Both the position numbers and the translations under genes were made by a program. Below the pieces are notes generated by a model. It was not told the origin of the DNA and searched no databases. It saw only the letters and a program-made list of their open reading frames with translations. This document shows, piece after piece, positions 1 through 11,088 of a DNA stretch of 64,000 nt. Each line of letters opens with the position of its first letter. Positions within the stretch are counted from its first letter, which is position 1. The DNA is from Edaphobacter bradus (GTDB taxonomy: Bacteria; Acidobacteriota; Terriglobia; Terriglobales; Acidobacteriaceae), in contig NZ_JAGSYF010000003.1 in assembly GCF_025685645.1 (NCBI RefSeq), positions 1 through 64,000 on the forward strand. The letters run 5' to 3'.

Positions 1-136
1 GAAACGCGTTCTTCGGGTTGTGCTTCGACAGAACCTTCGTGATCGCCGCCGTCAGCGTCGTCTTGCCGTGATCGATGTGTCCGATCGTCCCGATGTTCAC
101 GTGCGGCTTAGACCGGTCAAACTTTTCCTTCGCCAT
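1..136 (-). CDS. tuf: Elongation factor Tu, N-terminal part (cut by window edge)
   Basis: The first 45 residues of EF-Tu are readable, starting MAKEKF and including the GTP-binding P-loop GHIDHGKT near residues 19-26; the rest lies beyond the left edge. EF-Tu is the cytoplasmic GTPase that carries aminoacyl-tRNA to the ribosome. The gene follows fusA on the same strand after a 68-base gap, the standard rpsL-rpsG-fusA-tuf order, so it is probably co-transcribed with the str operon. The start ATG is fixed by conservation of the N-terminus. Confidence 0.96.
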   Translation of the reverse strand, partial: MAKEKFDRSKPHVNIGTIGHIDHGKTTLTAAITKVLSKHNPKNAF

Positions 137-204
137 GACTCTCTCCGTGTTTCCTTGACTTCTAGAAATTCAACTTCACAACTTGCTGCGCCTTACGGTG
201 CAGG

Positions 205-2295
<2,091 letters not shown>

Positions 2296-2378
2296 GATCC
2301 GTCTCTCATCTGCGGGCCCAGACCCGCGGTAATAACTACGTTGAAACTAAAAACAAACTCTGCAGAGAATCTCTTTCT

Positions 2379-2849
2379 TTACCACCGATAGTGCGCAAAG
2401 GCCTTGTTCGCTTCAGCCATGCGGTGAACGTCTTCCTTCTTCTTCATCGCCGCGCCACGGCCGTTGGCCGCATCAAGCAGTTCTGCAGTCAGCTTCTCGA
2501 CCATGCCCTTCTCGCCTCGCGCGCGGCCGTAAGTCACCAGCCAGCGAATCGCCAGGGAGGTGCGACGCTCGGGATTGACCTCAATCGGCACCTGGTAGTT
2601 CGCACCGCCCACGCGGCGGCTCTTGACCTCAAGAAGCGGCTTCACGTTCTCGACAGCCTTCTTGAAGAGCTTCAGGGCCTCGTCGCCACCCTTCTGCTCC
2701 AGATTCGTCATGGCCTCGTAGAAAATATTCTGCGCGGTCGATTTCTTGCCGCCCCACATCATCGAGTTCACGAACTTCGTCACCAGGGTCGAGTTGTAGA
2801 CCGGGTCGGCCGCAACCTCACGCTTCGCAATGTAACCTTTTCTCGGCAT
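2379..2849 (-). CDS. rpsG: 30S ribosomal protein S7
   Basis: S7 nucleates assembly of the 30S head by binding the 3' major domain of 16S rRNA. The 156-residue product has the usual start (MPRKG) and ends HYRW, as in many S7 proteins, and it has the conserved GGAN(Y)QVP(I)EV stretch near the middle. It is the second gene of the str operon, 89 bases after rpsL. In other bacteria S7 can repress its own operon by binding a site in the mRNA; I could not identify such a site here. Confidence 0.97.
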   Translation of the reverse strand: MPRKGYIAKREVAADPVYNSTLVTKFVNSMMWGGKKSTAQNIFYEAMTNLEQKGGDEALKLFKKAVENVKPLLEVKSRRVGGANYQVPIEVNPERRTSLAIRWLVTYGRARGEKGMVEKLTAELLDAANGRGAAMKKKEDVHRMAEANKAFAHYRW

Positions 2850-2938
2850 TCTCTCTTCTCTTCTTCCTCCAGGACCGTAGACCTCTCAAGCCCTGGACCT
2901 GTTATCAGACTTCAAATCTCTTGCGGCAAAGCCGCGGC

Positions 2939-3322
2939 TTACTTGGCAGCAGCCTTCGGACGCTTCGCTCCATACTTCGAGCGGCCCTGCTTCCGGTTGG
3001 CCACGCCGACCGAGTCGAGCGTGCCACGCACAACGTGGTACCGAACACCCGGCAGGTCCTTCACACGGCCGCCGCGGATCAGCACAATCGAGTGCTCCTG
3101 CAGGTTGTGGCCGATGCCAGGGATGTACGTCGTCACCTCAATCCCGTTCGTCAGGCGGACACGAGCCACCTTACGCAGAGCCGAGTTCGGCTTCTTCGGG
3201 GTCTGGGTGTAGACGCGGGTGCAGACGCCGCGGCGCTGAGGCGAACCCTGCAGCGCGGGGCTGGCCGTCTTATAACGAGTGGGCGTGCGGCCCTGCTTGA
3301 CGAGTTGATGAAACGTAGGCAC
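2939..3322 (-). CDS. rpsL: 30S ribosomal protein S12
   Basis: S12 lies at the decoding centre and controls translational accuracy. The 127-residue product carries the hallmark [11 protein letters not shown] segment (41-51). The two lysines at 43-44, the region where streptomycin-resistance mutations arise in other bacteria, have the wild-type form, as does the later [12 protein letters not shown] segment. It is the first gene of the str operon, with a leader of more than 400 bases if the promoter candidate near 3.8 kb is the one used. Confidence 0.98.
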   Translation of the reverse strand: MPTFHQLVKQGRTPTRYKTASPALQGSPQRRGVCTRVYTQTPKKPNSALRKVARVRLTNGIEVTTYIPGIGHNLQEHSIVLIRGGRVKDLPGVRYHVVRGTLDSVGVANRKQGRSKYGAKRPKAAAK

Positions 3323-3909
3323 TCGAACTCCTTGATGTTACAAACCTGATCTTTTGTCAGGCGCGCAGAAAGGGCCGGACTTCGCTTTTGCATCACACGC
3401 AAAAATCGAGGACGCACAATGCGCCTCTAGCGAAGAACTCCCCTGCTTCGCGTCTGTTGAACCCTGTACAGCCAGACGAAAACAGTCGACGGTGGCCGGG
3501 TCTGCTGGCTATCTCCGGCTTTCTCGCCCTCTTAGCCCGCCCAACTCCGTTTCGCTGTTCCGGCCCACATAGCCCATCCAAGGTGGAGGGTGTCGCAGGC
3601 ACGTTTCGATGGGCCGCAGATTTCGGCTCTCAACCATCCTGAGAACCCTGCGGTATCTTTCTTATATCCAGTATAGCGCAAGTTTACGTTCTCCGCTCAT
3701 TGAGAAGAGAACTGAAGACTGCCTGGGCATTTCTCTACCCCCACTTCCTGGTTTCCCTACGAAGTGGTCCGGATACTCGCGGAACCCTCTAACAATAGCA
3801 ATTCCCTGGCCTAGAGTCAATAAATGGTGCGTCAAATCGTCGTCTTTCGCTCATGCCTGCGCGATATCCGACGCCACCTCACCCAAAATCCACGTGCTAC
3901 GCTTTCGAA
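3323..3909. other. Non-coding gap upstream of the str operon
   Basis: About 590 bases separate rpsL (minus) from the divergent S9 peptidase gene (plus). I see no convincing gene. Short open frames on both strands here lack family resemblance and good ribosome binding sites. The segment contains one good sigma-70-like promoter reading toward rpsL (3792-3820), so most of the gap may be a long leader of the str operon. Confidence 0.5.
3792..3820 (-). promoter_or_regulatory. Sigma-70-type promoter candidate for the str operon
   Basis: On the minus strand the sequence reads TTGACT, a 17-base spacer, then TATTGT. This is a good match to TTGACA-N17-TATAAT with ideal spacing. Transcription would start near 3785 and run into rpsL, giving a leader of about 460 bases. 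The motif is seen directly; use as the promoter is inference. Confidence 0.5.
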
Positions 3910-5988
3910 ATGATCCTGGCCCGCCGCACGCTCTGCCTGCTGACTCTCTTCTCTGCCTTGGCCATCGCCCCCGCGCCGGCCCAGACTACCTCGTCCGCCT
4001 CCGGCTCGCGCATCAGCTCCCTCCTCCAGATGCTCGGAAGCACGCGCACCCCCTTCGAGGCCGCCATCTCCCCCGACGGCGCCACCGTCGCCTGGTCCAT
4101 GCGAGATCACAAGGACTCGCAGATTCACCTCACCAGCGTCGCCGACCCCACCAAGGACCATCTCCTCACGCCGTCGACCGCGGCCGCCAACTGCAGCAAT
4201 TCCTCTCCCACCTGGTCGCCTGACGGCAACTCGCTCGCCTACTTCTCTACCTGCACCACCGACATCGATAGGCCGGAGCAGCAGCAGGTCTTCGTCTGGT
4301 CGAAGAAGACGGGCCAATCCCGCCAGCTCACCCACCTCACCGGTGAGCTCAGCTCACACGCATGGTCGCCCGATGGCAAGACCATCGCCTTCCTCTTCGT
4401 CGAAAACGCCACCCGCTCCGCCGGAGCCCTCGCCGCCATGAAGCCTTGGAGCGGAGTCATCGGCGAAGACGGCGTCGAAGTGCAGCGTGTAGGAGCTGTT
4501 GATGTAGCCAGCGGACGTTTTTCTGAGATCACTCCCCAGAAACTCCACGTCTACGAGTTCACATGGTCCCTTGACTCCAAACAACTTGCCTACGTCGCCG
4601 CCAATCCTCCAGGAGAGAACAACTGGTGGGTTGCCAAGCTATACACATCCAGCGTCGAACATGAAACGACAACTACGAACGACGTAACAATTCACAATGT
4701 GAAGTTGGATGTACATGCCATCCTCGACACTCAAAAAATCTCTGGCCCCCTCCACGGCCTCCAGATCGCCCTGCCCCGCTTCTCCGACGACGGCAAGCAA
4801 ATCGCCTTCATCGGTGGCCTCATGAGCGACCAGGGCTCGACCGGCGGCGACATCTGGGTCATCCCGTCCACCGGCGGCGAACCGAAGAACCTCACCCCCA
4901 ACCGCACCTCCACCCCCGCCTTCTTCGGCTGGATCGATGACAAGACCCTCGGCATCTCCGAGCACGTCGGCGGCAGCTCGCGCATCGTCGTCCACCACAT
5001 CGACACCGGCAAGGACGATCCCGCCCAGGCCGTCACCTTCCCTGAGTCCATCGGCTCCGGAGCCTCCGTGATGAGCGTGTCAGTAGCCGACAATGGGGAC
5101 ATCGCCATCATCCGCAGCTCTTTCGAGCGCGCTCCTGAGGTCTGGGCTGGCCCCCTCACCAACCTCAAGCAGATCACGCACCTCAACGACGCACTCAAGC
5201 CGACATGGGGCAAGTCTGAGAACATCGAGTGGACCAACGATGGTTTCCACGTCCAAGGCTGGCTCCTCTATCCCGCCAACTACGACCCTAATAAAAAGTA
5301 CCCGCTCATTGTCAGCGTCCACGGCGGGCCTTCCTCAGCCGCCACACCGCACTGGCCCGGAGTCGGCTACGGCGGAGTCCCTTTTTCCGCACTGGGCTAC
5401 TTCGTCTTCATGCCCAATCCACGCGGCTCCTATGGTCAAGGTGAAAAATTCACGCAGGCCAATGTCAAGGACTTCGGCTACGGTGATCTCCGCGACATCC
5501 TCGCCGGCATGGACACGCTCGAGCAGCGCCTCCCCATCGACAAGACTCGCGAAGGCCTCACCGGCTGGAGCTACGGCGGCTTCATGACCATGTTCACCGT
5601 CACCCAGACGCACCGCTTCCGCGCCGCCGTCGCCGGAGCCGGCATCAGCGACTGGAAGAGCTACTACGGCGAGAACTCCATCGACCAGTGGATGCTCCCC
5701 TTCTTCGGTGCCAGCGTCTACGACGACGCCCCCGTCTATGCGAAGAGCTCCGCCATCGAATACATCAAGAACGTGAAGACTCCTACGCTGGTCGTCGTAG
5801 GCGACCGCGACGGCGAGTGCCCCGCGCCGCAGAGCTTCGAGTTCTGGCACGCCCTCCGCGACGAAGGCGTCAAAACGCAGCTCGTCATCTACCCCAACGA
5901 AGGCCACGCCTTCCGCGATCTGGCACATCGACGCGATGTCCTCGAACGAGCCTTCAACTGGTTCGAGACAGAGATGCCGAAGAACTAG
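3910..5988 (+). CDS. Secreted S9-family (prolyl oligopeptidase-like) peptidase
   Basis: This is a predicted exported serine peptidase that cleaves peptides. The chosen start (residue 1 = MILARRT) gives a signal peptide ending near APAQ at residues 22-25. The upstream in-frame ATG at 3853 would add a 19-residue extension in front of it. Residues about 40-410 contain repeated beta-propeller blades (PDG, SPDG and SDDG motifs), and the C-terminal alpha/beta-hydrolase domain has HGGP, then GWSYGG with nucleophile Ser555, an acidic residue in GDRDGE (632-634) and His666 in NEGHAF. The length of 692 fits dipeptidyl-peptidase or acylaminoacyl-peptidase relatives. It is transcribed alone, and the substrate is unknown. 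Confidence 0.9.
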   Translation: MILARRTLCLLTLFSALAIAPAPAQTTSSASGSRISSLLQMLGSTRTPFEAAISPDGATVAWSMRDHKDSQIHLTSVADPTKDHLLTPSTAAANCSNSSPTWSPDGNSLAYFSTCTTDIDRPEQQQVFVWSKKTGQSRQLTHLTGELSSHAWSPDGKTIAFLFVENATRSAGALAAMKPWSGVIGEDGVEVQRVGAVDVASGRFSEITPQKLHVYEFTWSLDSKQLAYVAANPPGENNWWVAKLYTSSVEHETTTTNDVTIHNVKLDVHAILDTQKISGPLHGLQIALPRFSDDGKQIAFIGGLMSDQGSTGGDIWVIPSTGGEPKNLTPNRTSTPAFFGWIDDKTLGISEHVGGSSRIVVHHIDTGKDDPAQAVTFPESIGSGASVMSVSVADNGDIAIIRSSFERAPEVWAGPLTNLKQITHLNDALKPTWGKSENIEWTNDGFHVQGWLLYPANYDPNKKYPLIVSVHGGPSSAATPHWPGVGYGGVPFSALGYFVFMPNPRGSYGQGEKFTQANVKDFGYGDLRDILAGMDTLEQRLPIDKTREGLTGWSYGGFMTMFTVTQTHRFRAAVAGAGISDWKSYYGENSIDQWMLPFFGASVYDDAPVYAKSSAIEYIKNVKTPTLVVVGDRDGECPAPQSFEFWHALRDEGVKTQLVIYPNEGHAFRDLAHRRDVLERAFNWFETEMPKN

Positions 5989-6314
5989 AGGGCTCAGGGC
6001 TCAGCGAAGCTACTTCGTCATTTTCGTCGCATACTACCGTTGCGCACTTTGCATTCACCTTTGCGCCCTGTGCGTTTGCATTTCTTGTTGTCGTTCCGTA
6101 GCGCAGCGAAGGAATCTGCTGCGCGCGCGTACGTCCACTTCGCTACGTCATCTTCTCGCACATTCCATCCAAACCGTCGCCACTGGAGCCATCTCATTTG
6201 CCTCTCCTCAAGTCACCTTTTACACTGATTGCTCGGGTTACACTGATTGCTCGGGAGTTCAGCGTTTGCGGTACAAACCGTCTAACTTGTGTCCCGGTTG
6301 GACGGGGAGGTTCA
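5989..6314. other. Intergenic segment with dispersed-repeat debris
   Basis: No gene is supported here. The segment starts with a doubled AGGGCTC motif (about 5989-6004). It continues with a stretch around 6090-6123 (TTCCGTAGCGCAGCGAAGGA core) that resembles short repeats scattered through Acidobacteriota genomes, and ends with the 18-bp tandem repeat at 6220-6255. Assignment to a repeat family is from memory of such genomes and was not searched. Confidence 0.4.
6220..6255. repeat. Perfect 18-bp tandem repeat, two copies
   Basis: The unit TTACACTGATTGCTCGGG occurs twice without a mismatch or gap, about 60 bases upstream of the lipoprotein start at 6315. It may be a duplicated regulator site or a simple slippage product; the sequence alone does not decide. 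Confidence 0.85.
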
Positions 6315-8651
6315 ATGCGTCGGTTCGTCACTCTGGCAGTTCTGTTTCTCTTCACAATTCCGTTTGGCATCTCCATCTCAGGCTGTGCAAAGAAAAGCTC
6401 CATCACCTATTGCACCGGAGACACGGGCCCCATCGTGGGACAGGCCACAACCCTTACTCTGACGCCTAAGCTCTTCGGCATCTCGCTGAACTTCGCCCAG
6501 ATCGGTCAGGTTGCATCGCCGACCGCCACCGACTGTAAAGGAACTTCCGTCTCCATCGGAACCTTTACCTATGGAGTCTTCGACGCCAACGGCAACGCCA
6601 CCATGGACGTCGCCGACGTCGTTCCCACCACAGGCCGCCTCTGCGCCGGGACCTGGAACCGCAATACCGGCGGCGGCATCGCAGACTACACCACCTGCAA
6701 CCCGACCAATAAGACCGGAACCGTCTACGTCGTAGCTAGCGCCGCCGGCGTCAACAGCAACTCCATTCCCATCTTTGTACATCCGAAGGTCACCAGCGTC
6801 GTCCTCGGCAACGCGACCCCCCCGGCCAACTGCTCTACCGACCCCAATCCCTCGTCCAACTGCTGCGCGCTCGCGTCTACCCAGACTGTCACCGCGCCCC
6901 CGTATTCCGCCAACTCCTGTCTCTCGCAGGGATCCACCGGCCAGATTGTCGCTCGCGCCTTCGATACCAACGGGAATAACATTACCTGCGCTGTCGGCCA
7001 TCTCAGCTACATGCCGCAAACCTCCTCCATCGTCACCGTCGACGAGAACGGCGTAGCCACAGCTCAGCAGCCCGGCTCGACCGTCATCACGGCCAACATC
7101 GCCAACGCCAGCAGCTCGGCCGGTTTCTTCTCCACCTGCCCACCAGTCTCCATCGCGCTCACCGTGGCCAACTCCGGCGGCCAGACGAGTGCCGTCGTCG
7201 ACCAGAACACCAACCAGCCGCTCTCGGCCACGGTCCTCGACAAGAATGGGACCAAACTCACCGGCCTGAGCCTCGTCTACAACTCGACCCAGCCCACTAC
7301 AATCCCCGCCGCCGCCGCCGGAAGCATTACCCCCATCTTCCCGGGAGCCGCGGCCATCACAGCCATCTGCCAGCCGCCTTCCTGCAATCCGTCTCCAATT
7401 AATGAGATCGGCCTGCTCGGCAACGGAACCCCGGTCGCCTCCGACTCTGTCTCCATCACCTCGCCGGGAACGAGCAGCACCCTGCTCTACATCGCCAGCA
7501 CCAAGTCCCTCTATCTCGTGCCGGTCGACTTCACCACTACAACCCTCGGCGCTCCCGTCCGGCTGCCCTACGTACCAAATTCGATGGTCATCGCCAACGA
7601 CGGCTCCTCCATCTACATGGGGAGCGACACCGAGCTGATGACCTTCAACGCCATCACCAACGCGCTCTCCAAGGAAGACAACACCGTCAAGGGCAAGGTC
7701 CTTGCCATCTCGCCTGATGGCACAACAATTGTCATCACCGACCTGGTCCGTCAGCTCGTCTACCTCTACGCCTCGAGCGGCGTCGTCGTCTCTACCGCCG
7801 GCGGAGTCGGCACTCACGCTGAATTCACCCCCGACAGTGAGACCGTCTACATCACCACCGGCACGCCGAACTCCGACGGAAGCGTCACCCCCGGAAACAC
7901 GCTCCTTGTCCACTCCCAGTTCACAGGCTGGTCCAGCATCACGCTCGGCTCGCCCGCCGCTGACATCGCAGTCACCGTCCCCAGCGTGGGAGCCTACCTC
8001 GCAGGATCGACAACGACCGCGCGCAGCTACTGCCCCAGCACCACGCTCTCGGCCGACGGCAGCAGCGTTGTCAGCAATGAGTACTACCCGCTCTCCGACA
8101 GCGCCACTGTTCCCACAGACATCGTCAGCGCCACCAACGACGGACAACACATTATCGGAGCCACCGTCTCAGGCAGCCCATCCGTTGTCGATCTGGCCTT
8201 CAAGTCTTCGACGCCCGGCCTGCCCATCGGCGCCTGCCCCACCGTGGTGCCCAATACCTACTTCACGAACAGCCGGACCGCCGCCACAACCGTTCCCCTC
8301 AGCGGTGTCACAGCAACCTCCATCAACGACGTCATCCCGTCCTCTGATTCGAAGATCGCCTTCGTAACCTACAACGGCACTGGATCGCTCCCCGCATACG
8401 CTCCCTCAAGCGGAGCCGTCACCAACGTGACTCTCACCGGAGGCGCGACCTCTCCCGTTGCCGCTGCCATCAGCTCGGACAATTCCACGCTCTACGTTGG
8501 AACGACCGGCGACAACAAGGTCCACCTCGTCAGCATCAAGACCCTCACCGACGACTCGACCAAGACGATCGCGCCCAACCTGCCCGACGTCAACAACAAC
8601 ATCGTCACGCCGAACCTCATCGTTCAGCACCCGAAGAAGGCCACCTCGTAG
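6315..8651 (+). CDS. Large secreted lipoprotein with Ig-like and beta-propeller-like repeats
   Basis: I do not recognise a named family for the whole protein. From the chosen ATG (MRRFVTL), preceded by GGGAGG, it has a lipoprotein signal peptide with lipobox ISGC, so the mature N-terminal Cys would be lipidated in the envelope. Of 778 residues, the first half resembles bacterial Ig-like (BIG2-type) segments: VDENGVATAQQPGSTVI is typical. The second half has repeated strands of the SPDGTTIVIT and SSDNSTLYVGT type, as in YVTN/lactonase propellers. It is rich in Ser, Thr and Asn and poor in charge, typical of an exported structural or adhesive protein. It is followed by a strong terminator. Confidence 0.8.
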   Translation: MRRFVTLAVLFLFTIPFGISISGCAKKSSITYCTGDTGPIVGQATTLTLTPKLFGISLNFAQIGQVASPTATDCKGTSVSIGTFTYGVFDANGNATMDVADVVPTTGRLCAGTWNRNTGGGIADYTTCNPTNKTGTVYVVASAAGVNSNSIPIFVHPKVTSVVLGNATPPANCSTDPNPSSNCCALASTQTVTAPPYSANSCLSQGSTGQIVARAFDTNGNNITCAVGHLSYMPQTSSIVTVDENGVATAQQPGSTVITANIANASSSAGFFSTCPPVSIALTVANSGGQTSAVVDQNTNQPLSATVLDKNGTKLTGLSLVYNSTQPTTIPAAAAGSITPIFPGAAAITAICQPPSCNPSPINEIGLLGNGTPVASDSVSITSPGTSSTLLYIASTKSLYLVPVDFTTTTLGAPVRLPYVPNSMVIANDGSSIYMGSDTELMTFNAITNALSKEDNTVKGKVLAISPDGTTIVITDLVRQLVYLYASSGVVVSTAGGVGTHAEFTPDSETVYITTGTPNSDGSVTPGNTLLVHSQFTGWSSITLGSPAADIAVTVPSVGAYLAGSTTTARSYCPSTTLSADGSSVVSNEYYPLSDSATVPTDIVSATNDGQHIIGATVSGSPSVVDLAFKSSTPGLPIGACPTVVPNTYFTNSRTAATTVPLSGVTATSINDVIPSSDSKIAFVTYNGTGSLPAYAPSSGAVTNVTLTGGATSPVAAAISSDNSTLYVGTTGDNKVHLVSIKTLTDDSTKTIAPNLPDVNNNIVTPNLIVQHPKKATS

Positions 8652-8679
8652 CCTTCGGGAACCCACAACGAGCAACACA

Positions 8680-8705
8680 AAAGCCCTCTCCACCGAGAGG
8701 GCTTT
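8680..8705. terminator. Rho-independent terminator, probably bidirectional
   Basis: Perfect 11-bp stem (8680-8690 with 8695-8705) around a CACC loop, with AAA at the left base and TTTCCTTT at the right. It sits between the convergent lipoprotein and nusB genes and could stop both. Confidence 0.88.
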
Positions 8706-8725
8706 CCTTTGCCTGCTCTACTTCC

Positions 8726-9148
8726 TCAAGCCAGCCGCTGCTTCAGCAGGTCCCGCGCAATGGCATCCAGCACACCGTTCAGAAAATGGATTGACTCCGG
8801 CGCGGCATACCGCCGCCCCACCTCCAGCGACTCGTTGATAATGATCGCCGCTGGAGTACTCGGATACCCCAGCATCTCAGCCACCGCCGCGCGCATCAGG
8901 TTGCGATCCACCACAGCCATCCGCTCGATCCTCCAGTTCTGCGCGTGCGCCTCGATGAGCTTGTCGATCTCATCCTGCCGCGATGTCGCAATCCGGTAGA
9001 TGTCCTCGGCGAACCCTCGCGTCTCTTCATCCACAGCCTCGCGCGACGGCCAGAACAGCTTCGCGACCTGCTCCGGCGACTGCTTCCCCAGGTCGCCCTG
9101 AAAGAGCATCTGCATCGCCAGCTCACGCGACTTCCTTCGAGTCCCCAT
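8726..9148 (-). CDS. nusB: Transcription antitermination factor NusB
   Basis: NusB binds boxA RNA together with S10 (NusE) and supports antitermination, mainly of rRNA operons. The 140-residue product starts MGTRRKSRELAMQMLFQ, typical of the all-helical NusB fold, and keeps the conserved VDRNLMRAAVAEML and IIINESLE(V)(G)RRYA segments. Its ATG overlaps the TGA of the lumazine synthase gene by one base (TGATG), so the two are translationally coupled. A ribH-nusB pair is common in bacteria. Confidence 0.95.
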   Translation of the reverse strand: MGTRRKSRELAMQMLFQGDLGKQSPEQVAKLFWPSREAVDEETRGFAEDIYRIATSRQDEIDKLIEAHAQNWRIERMAVVDRNLMRAAVAEMLGYPSTPAAIIINESLEVGRRYAAPESIHFLNGVLDAIARDLLKQRLA

Positions 9149-10044
9149 CAGCGGCCACCCTCTGCGATCTGAGGCTGGCCAATCTTTTTCTGTATCGACA
9201 CCATCTCGATCGCCGCAGTCGCCGCCTCAAATCCCTTGTTCCCTGCCTTGAGGCCCGCGCGATCCAGCGCCTGCTCCAGCGTCTCGCACGTCAGCACCCC
9301 GAACGCATGCGGCACACCAGTCTCCTGCTGCGATTGCCCGATTCCCCGCGCCACCTCGTTGTAGATAGCCTCATAGTGCGCAGTCTCTCCGCGCAGCAGA
9401 CACCCCAGCGTCACAATCGCGTCGAACCTCTTCGACTCCGCCAGTGTCCGCGCCGCCGAAGGAATCTCCCACGCGCCCGGAACCCGCACGATCTCGACAT
9501 CCTTCCGCGCTGCGCCGCTCCGGTACAACCCATCTAGCGCTCCCTGCAGCAGCCGGTCTGTAATCACCGTGTTCCAACGCGTCGTAATCACGGCGAACCG
9601 CATCCCCGCTGCCGAAAGATCACCCTCAATCGCCACTGGCCTGCCGTGCAGCACGTTCTCCGACTGCCAGAACCCCAGCGTCAGCTCCTCGCTCGCGCCC
9701 GTCGTCAGCTTCACCGTAAACAACCGGCTGTTCCAATGCGTCGGCTCGGGCTTCGTCAGCAGCGACGCAATCTCTTCCGTCCGGTAGCTCCCCAGCATCC
9801 ACTTCTCAACCGCCATGTGAATCGCATCAAGCTCCGTGACCTCAATCAGCAGGCGAGGCGTCGCCGGCTGCTTCCCTGTCACAAACTCCAGATTCCCCAG
9901 CGGAGCCAGCATCGCCGCGCCGCGGCCCGTGCCATCGTCCCATCCCCTGCCTTGCTCAAAACCCAGTGCCAGAAACAGGCTCTGCAACTTGTCGAACATC
10001 TCCGGCGACGCAACCGCGTTTACCACCGTCATTCCCTTGATCAT
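9148..10044 (-). CDS. ribH: VOC-like domain fused to 6,7-dimethyl-8-ribityllumazine synthase
   Basis: Residues about 137-290 are lumazine synthase, the penultimate riboflavin step: condensation of 5-amino-6-ribitylamino-uracil with dihydroxybutanone phosphate. Visible motifs are RFAVITTRWN (149-158), PGAWEIP (189-195) and RGETAHYE with the catalytic-type His223. Standalone RibH is about 150-160 residues; this protein has 298. Residues 1-130 look like a vicinal-oxygen-chelate (glyoxalase/bleomycin-resistance) fold: a paired beta-alpha-beta pattern with LGFEQGRGWDD and LLIEVTELDAI. No complete metal triad is obvious. I chose ATG at 10044; an in-frame GTG at 10077 would add 11 residues. The role of the N-domain is unknown. 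Confidence 0.9.
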   Translation of the reverse strand: MIKGMTVVNAVASPEMFDKLQSLFLALGFEQGRGWDDGTGRGAAMLAPLGNLEFVTGKQPATPRLLIEVTELDAIHMAVEKWMLGSYRTEEIASLLTKPEPTHWNSRLFTVKLTTGASEELTLGFWQSENVLHGRPVAIEGDLSAAGMRFAVITTRWNTVITDRLLQGALDGLYRSGAARKDVEIVRVPGAWEIPSAARTLAESKRFDAIVTLGCLLRGETAHYEAIYNEVARGIGQSQQETGVPHAFGVLTCETLEQALDRAGLKAGNKGFEAATAAIEMVSIQKKIGQPQIAEGGR

Positions 10045-10104
10045 GCTTTCGATTGTATCGTTTGAATCGCGCCCCACTCGCGCATATCAGCACCCGGAGA
10101 TCGC

Positions 10105-10899
10105 ATGCCCGACCTCAACACCTTCCAGACCCTCCTCTGCGAGGTCACCGACAACATCGCCACCGTCACCCTCAACCGCCCCAAGGTTCTCCACGCCCTC
10201 GACACCCAGGTCTTCGACGAGCTCGAAGCCGTCTTCACCGCCCTCGCTGCTGACCCCGCCGTCCGAGTCATCCTTCTCACCGGCTCCGGAGAAAAGGCCT
10301 TCGCCGCCGGTGCCGACATCAACGAGCTAGTCGCCAGCGACCGCACGACCGGCGAGGCCAAGTCCCTGCGTGGCCAGTCCGTCTTCCGCCTCATCGAGAC
10401 CTGCGGCAAACCCGTCCTCGCCCTCATCAACGGCTTCGCTCTCGGCGGAGGCTGCGAGCTCGCCCTCGCCTGCACCCTCCGCATCGCCAGCGACAAGGCC
10501 CGCCTCGGTCAGCCCGAGGTCAAGCTGGGCCTCCTGCCCGGCTACGGCGGCTCTCAGCGCCTCCCCCGCCTCACCGGCCTCTCCGCCGCGCTCAAGCTCC
10601 TCATCACCGGCGAGATCATCGACGCCGCTGAGGCCTTCCGCATCGGCCTCGTCGACGAGGTCGTCCCCGCCGACTGGCTCCTCGCCCGAGGCCATGAACT
10701 CGCCCGCTCCATCGCCGCCCAGGCCCCGCTCGCCGTCTCCGCCTGCCTCGACGCCGTCCGCCGCGGCGCCGACCTGCCCCTCGACTCCGCCCTCAAGCTC
10801 GAAGCCGAGCTCTTCGGCCAGCTCTGCGCCACCGCCGACAAAGCCGAAGGCACCCGCGCCTTCCTCGAAAAGCGCCCCGCCGCCTGGACCGGCAAATAG
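10105..10899 (+). CDS. Enoyl-CoA hydratase (crotonase family)
   Basis: This is a cytoplasmic enzyme that hydrates 2-enoyl-CoA in fatty acid or related acyl-CoA metabolism. It has 264 residues, normal for the family. The oxyanion-hole segment AFAAGADI is present (about 70-77). Both catalytic glutamates of true hydratases are visible: Glu118 in GGGCELAL and Glu138 in QPEVKLGLLPGYGG. Their 20-residue spacing matches the mammalian Glu144/Glu164 pair. It stands alone between divergent ribH and a lipoprotein gene, so the pathway (beta-oxidation, Crt-like or other) cannot be read from neighbours. Confidence 0.92.
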   Translation: MPDLNTFQTLLCEVTDNIATVTLNRPKVLHALDTQVFDELEAVFTALAADPAVRVILLTGSGEKAFAAGADINELVASDRTTGEAKSLRGQSVFRLIETCGKPVLALINGFALGGGCELALACTLRIASDKARLGQPEVKLGLLPGYGGSQRLPRLTGLSAALKLLITGEIIDAAEAFRIGLVDEVVPADWLLARGHELARSIAAQAPLAVSACLDAVRRGADLPLDSALKLEAELFGQLCATADKAEGTRAFLEKRPAAWTGK

Positions 10900-10969
10900 T
10901 CCTAACGACTTACAGCGGTCAGCTTCTAAAAGACCACGGCAGTCCTATGCTGAGACAAAATCGGGTGCG

Positions 10970-10993
10970 CCAGGTCTCGATTCTGAGGCCTGG
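10970..10993. repeat. Imperfect palindrome, variable-stem repeat type
   Basis: CCAGGTCTC and GAGGCCTGG (8 of 9 pairs) flank a 6-base loop, and GGGTGCG lies just to the left. It resembles the hairpins at 22833-22857 and 22907-22943 in architecture but has a different stem sequence. It lies between the enoyl-CoA hydratase and lipoprotein genes. Confidence 0.5.
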
Positions 10994-11088
10994 GTTTCGC
11001 AGAATGCCCGGGGCCCATGTAAATCGCCCCACAACTGACTCGCTAACTCGCTGGGTCCCCGCCCCTTGCCTTTACCGTCTCCGTTGTT

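Noticed and set aside
6378..8150. A 590-codon open frame opposite the large lipoprotein gene
   Set aside because: It is Gly/Asp/Arg-rich without domains; the plus strand has a lipoprotein signal, RBS and terminator.
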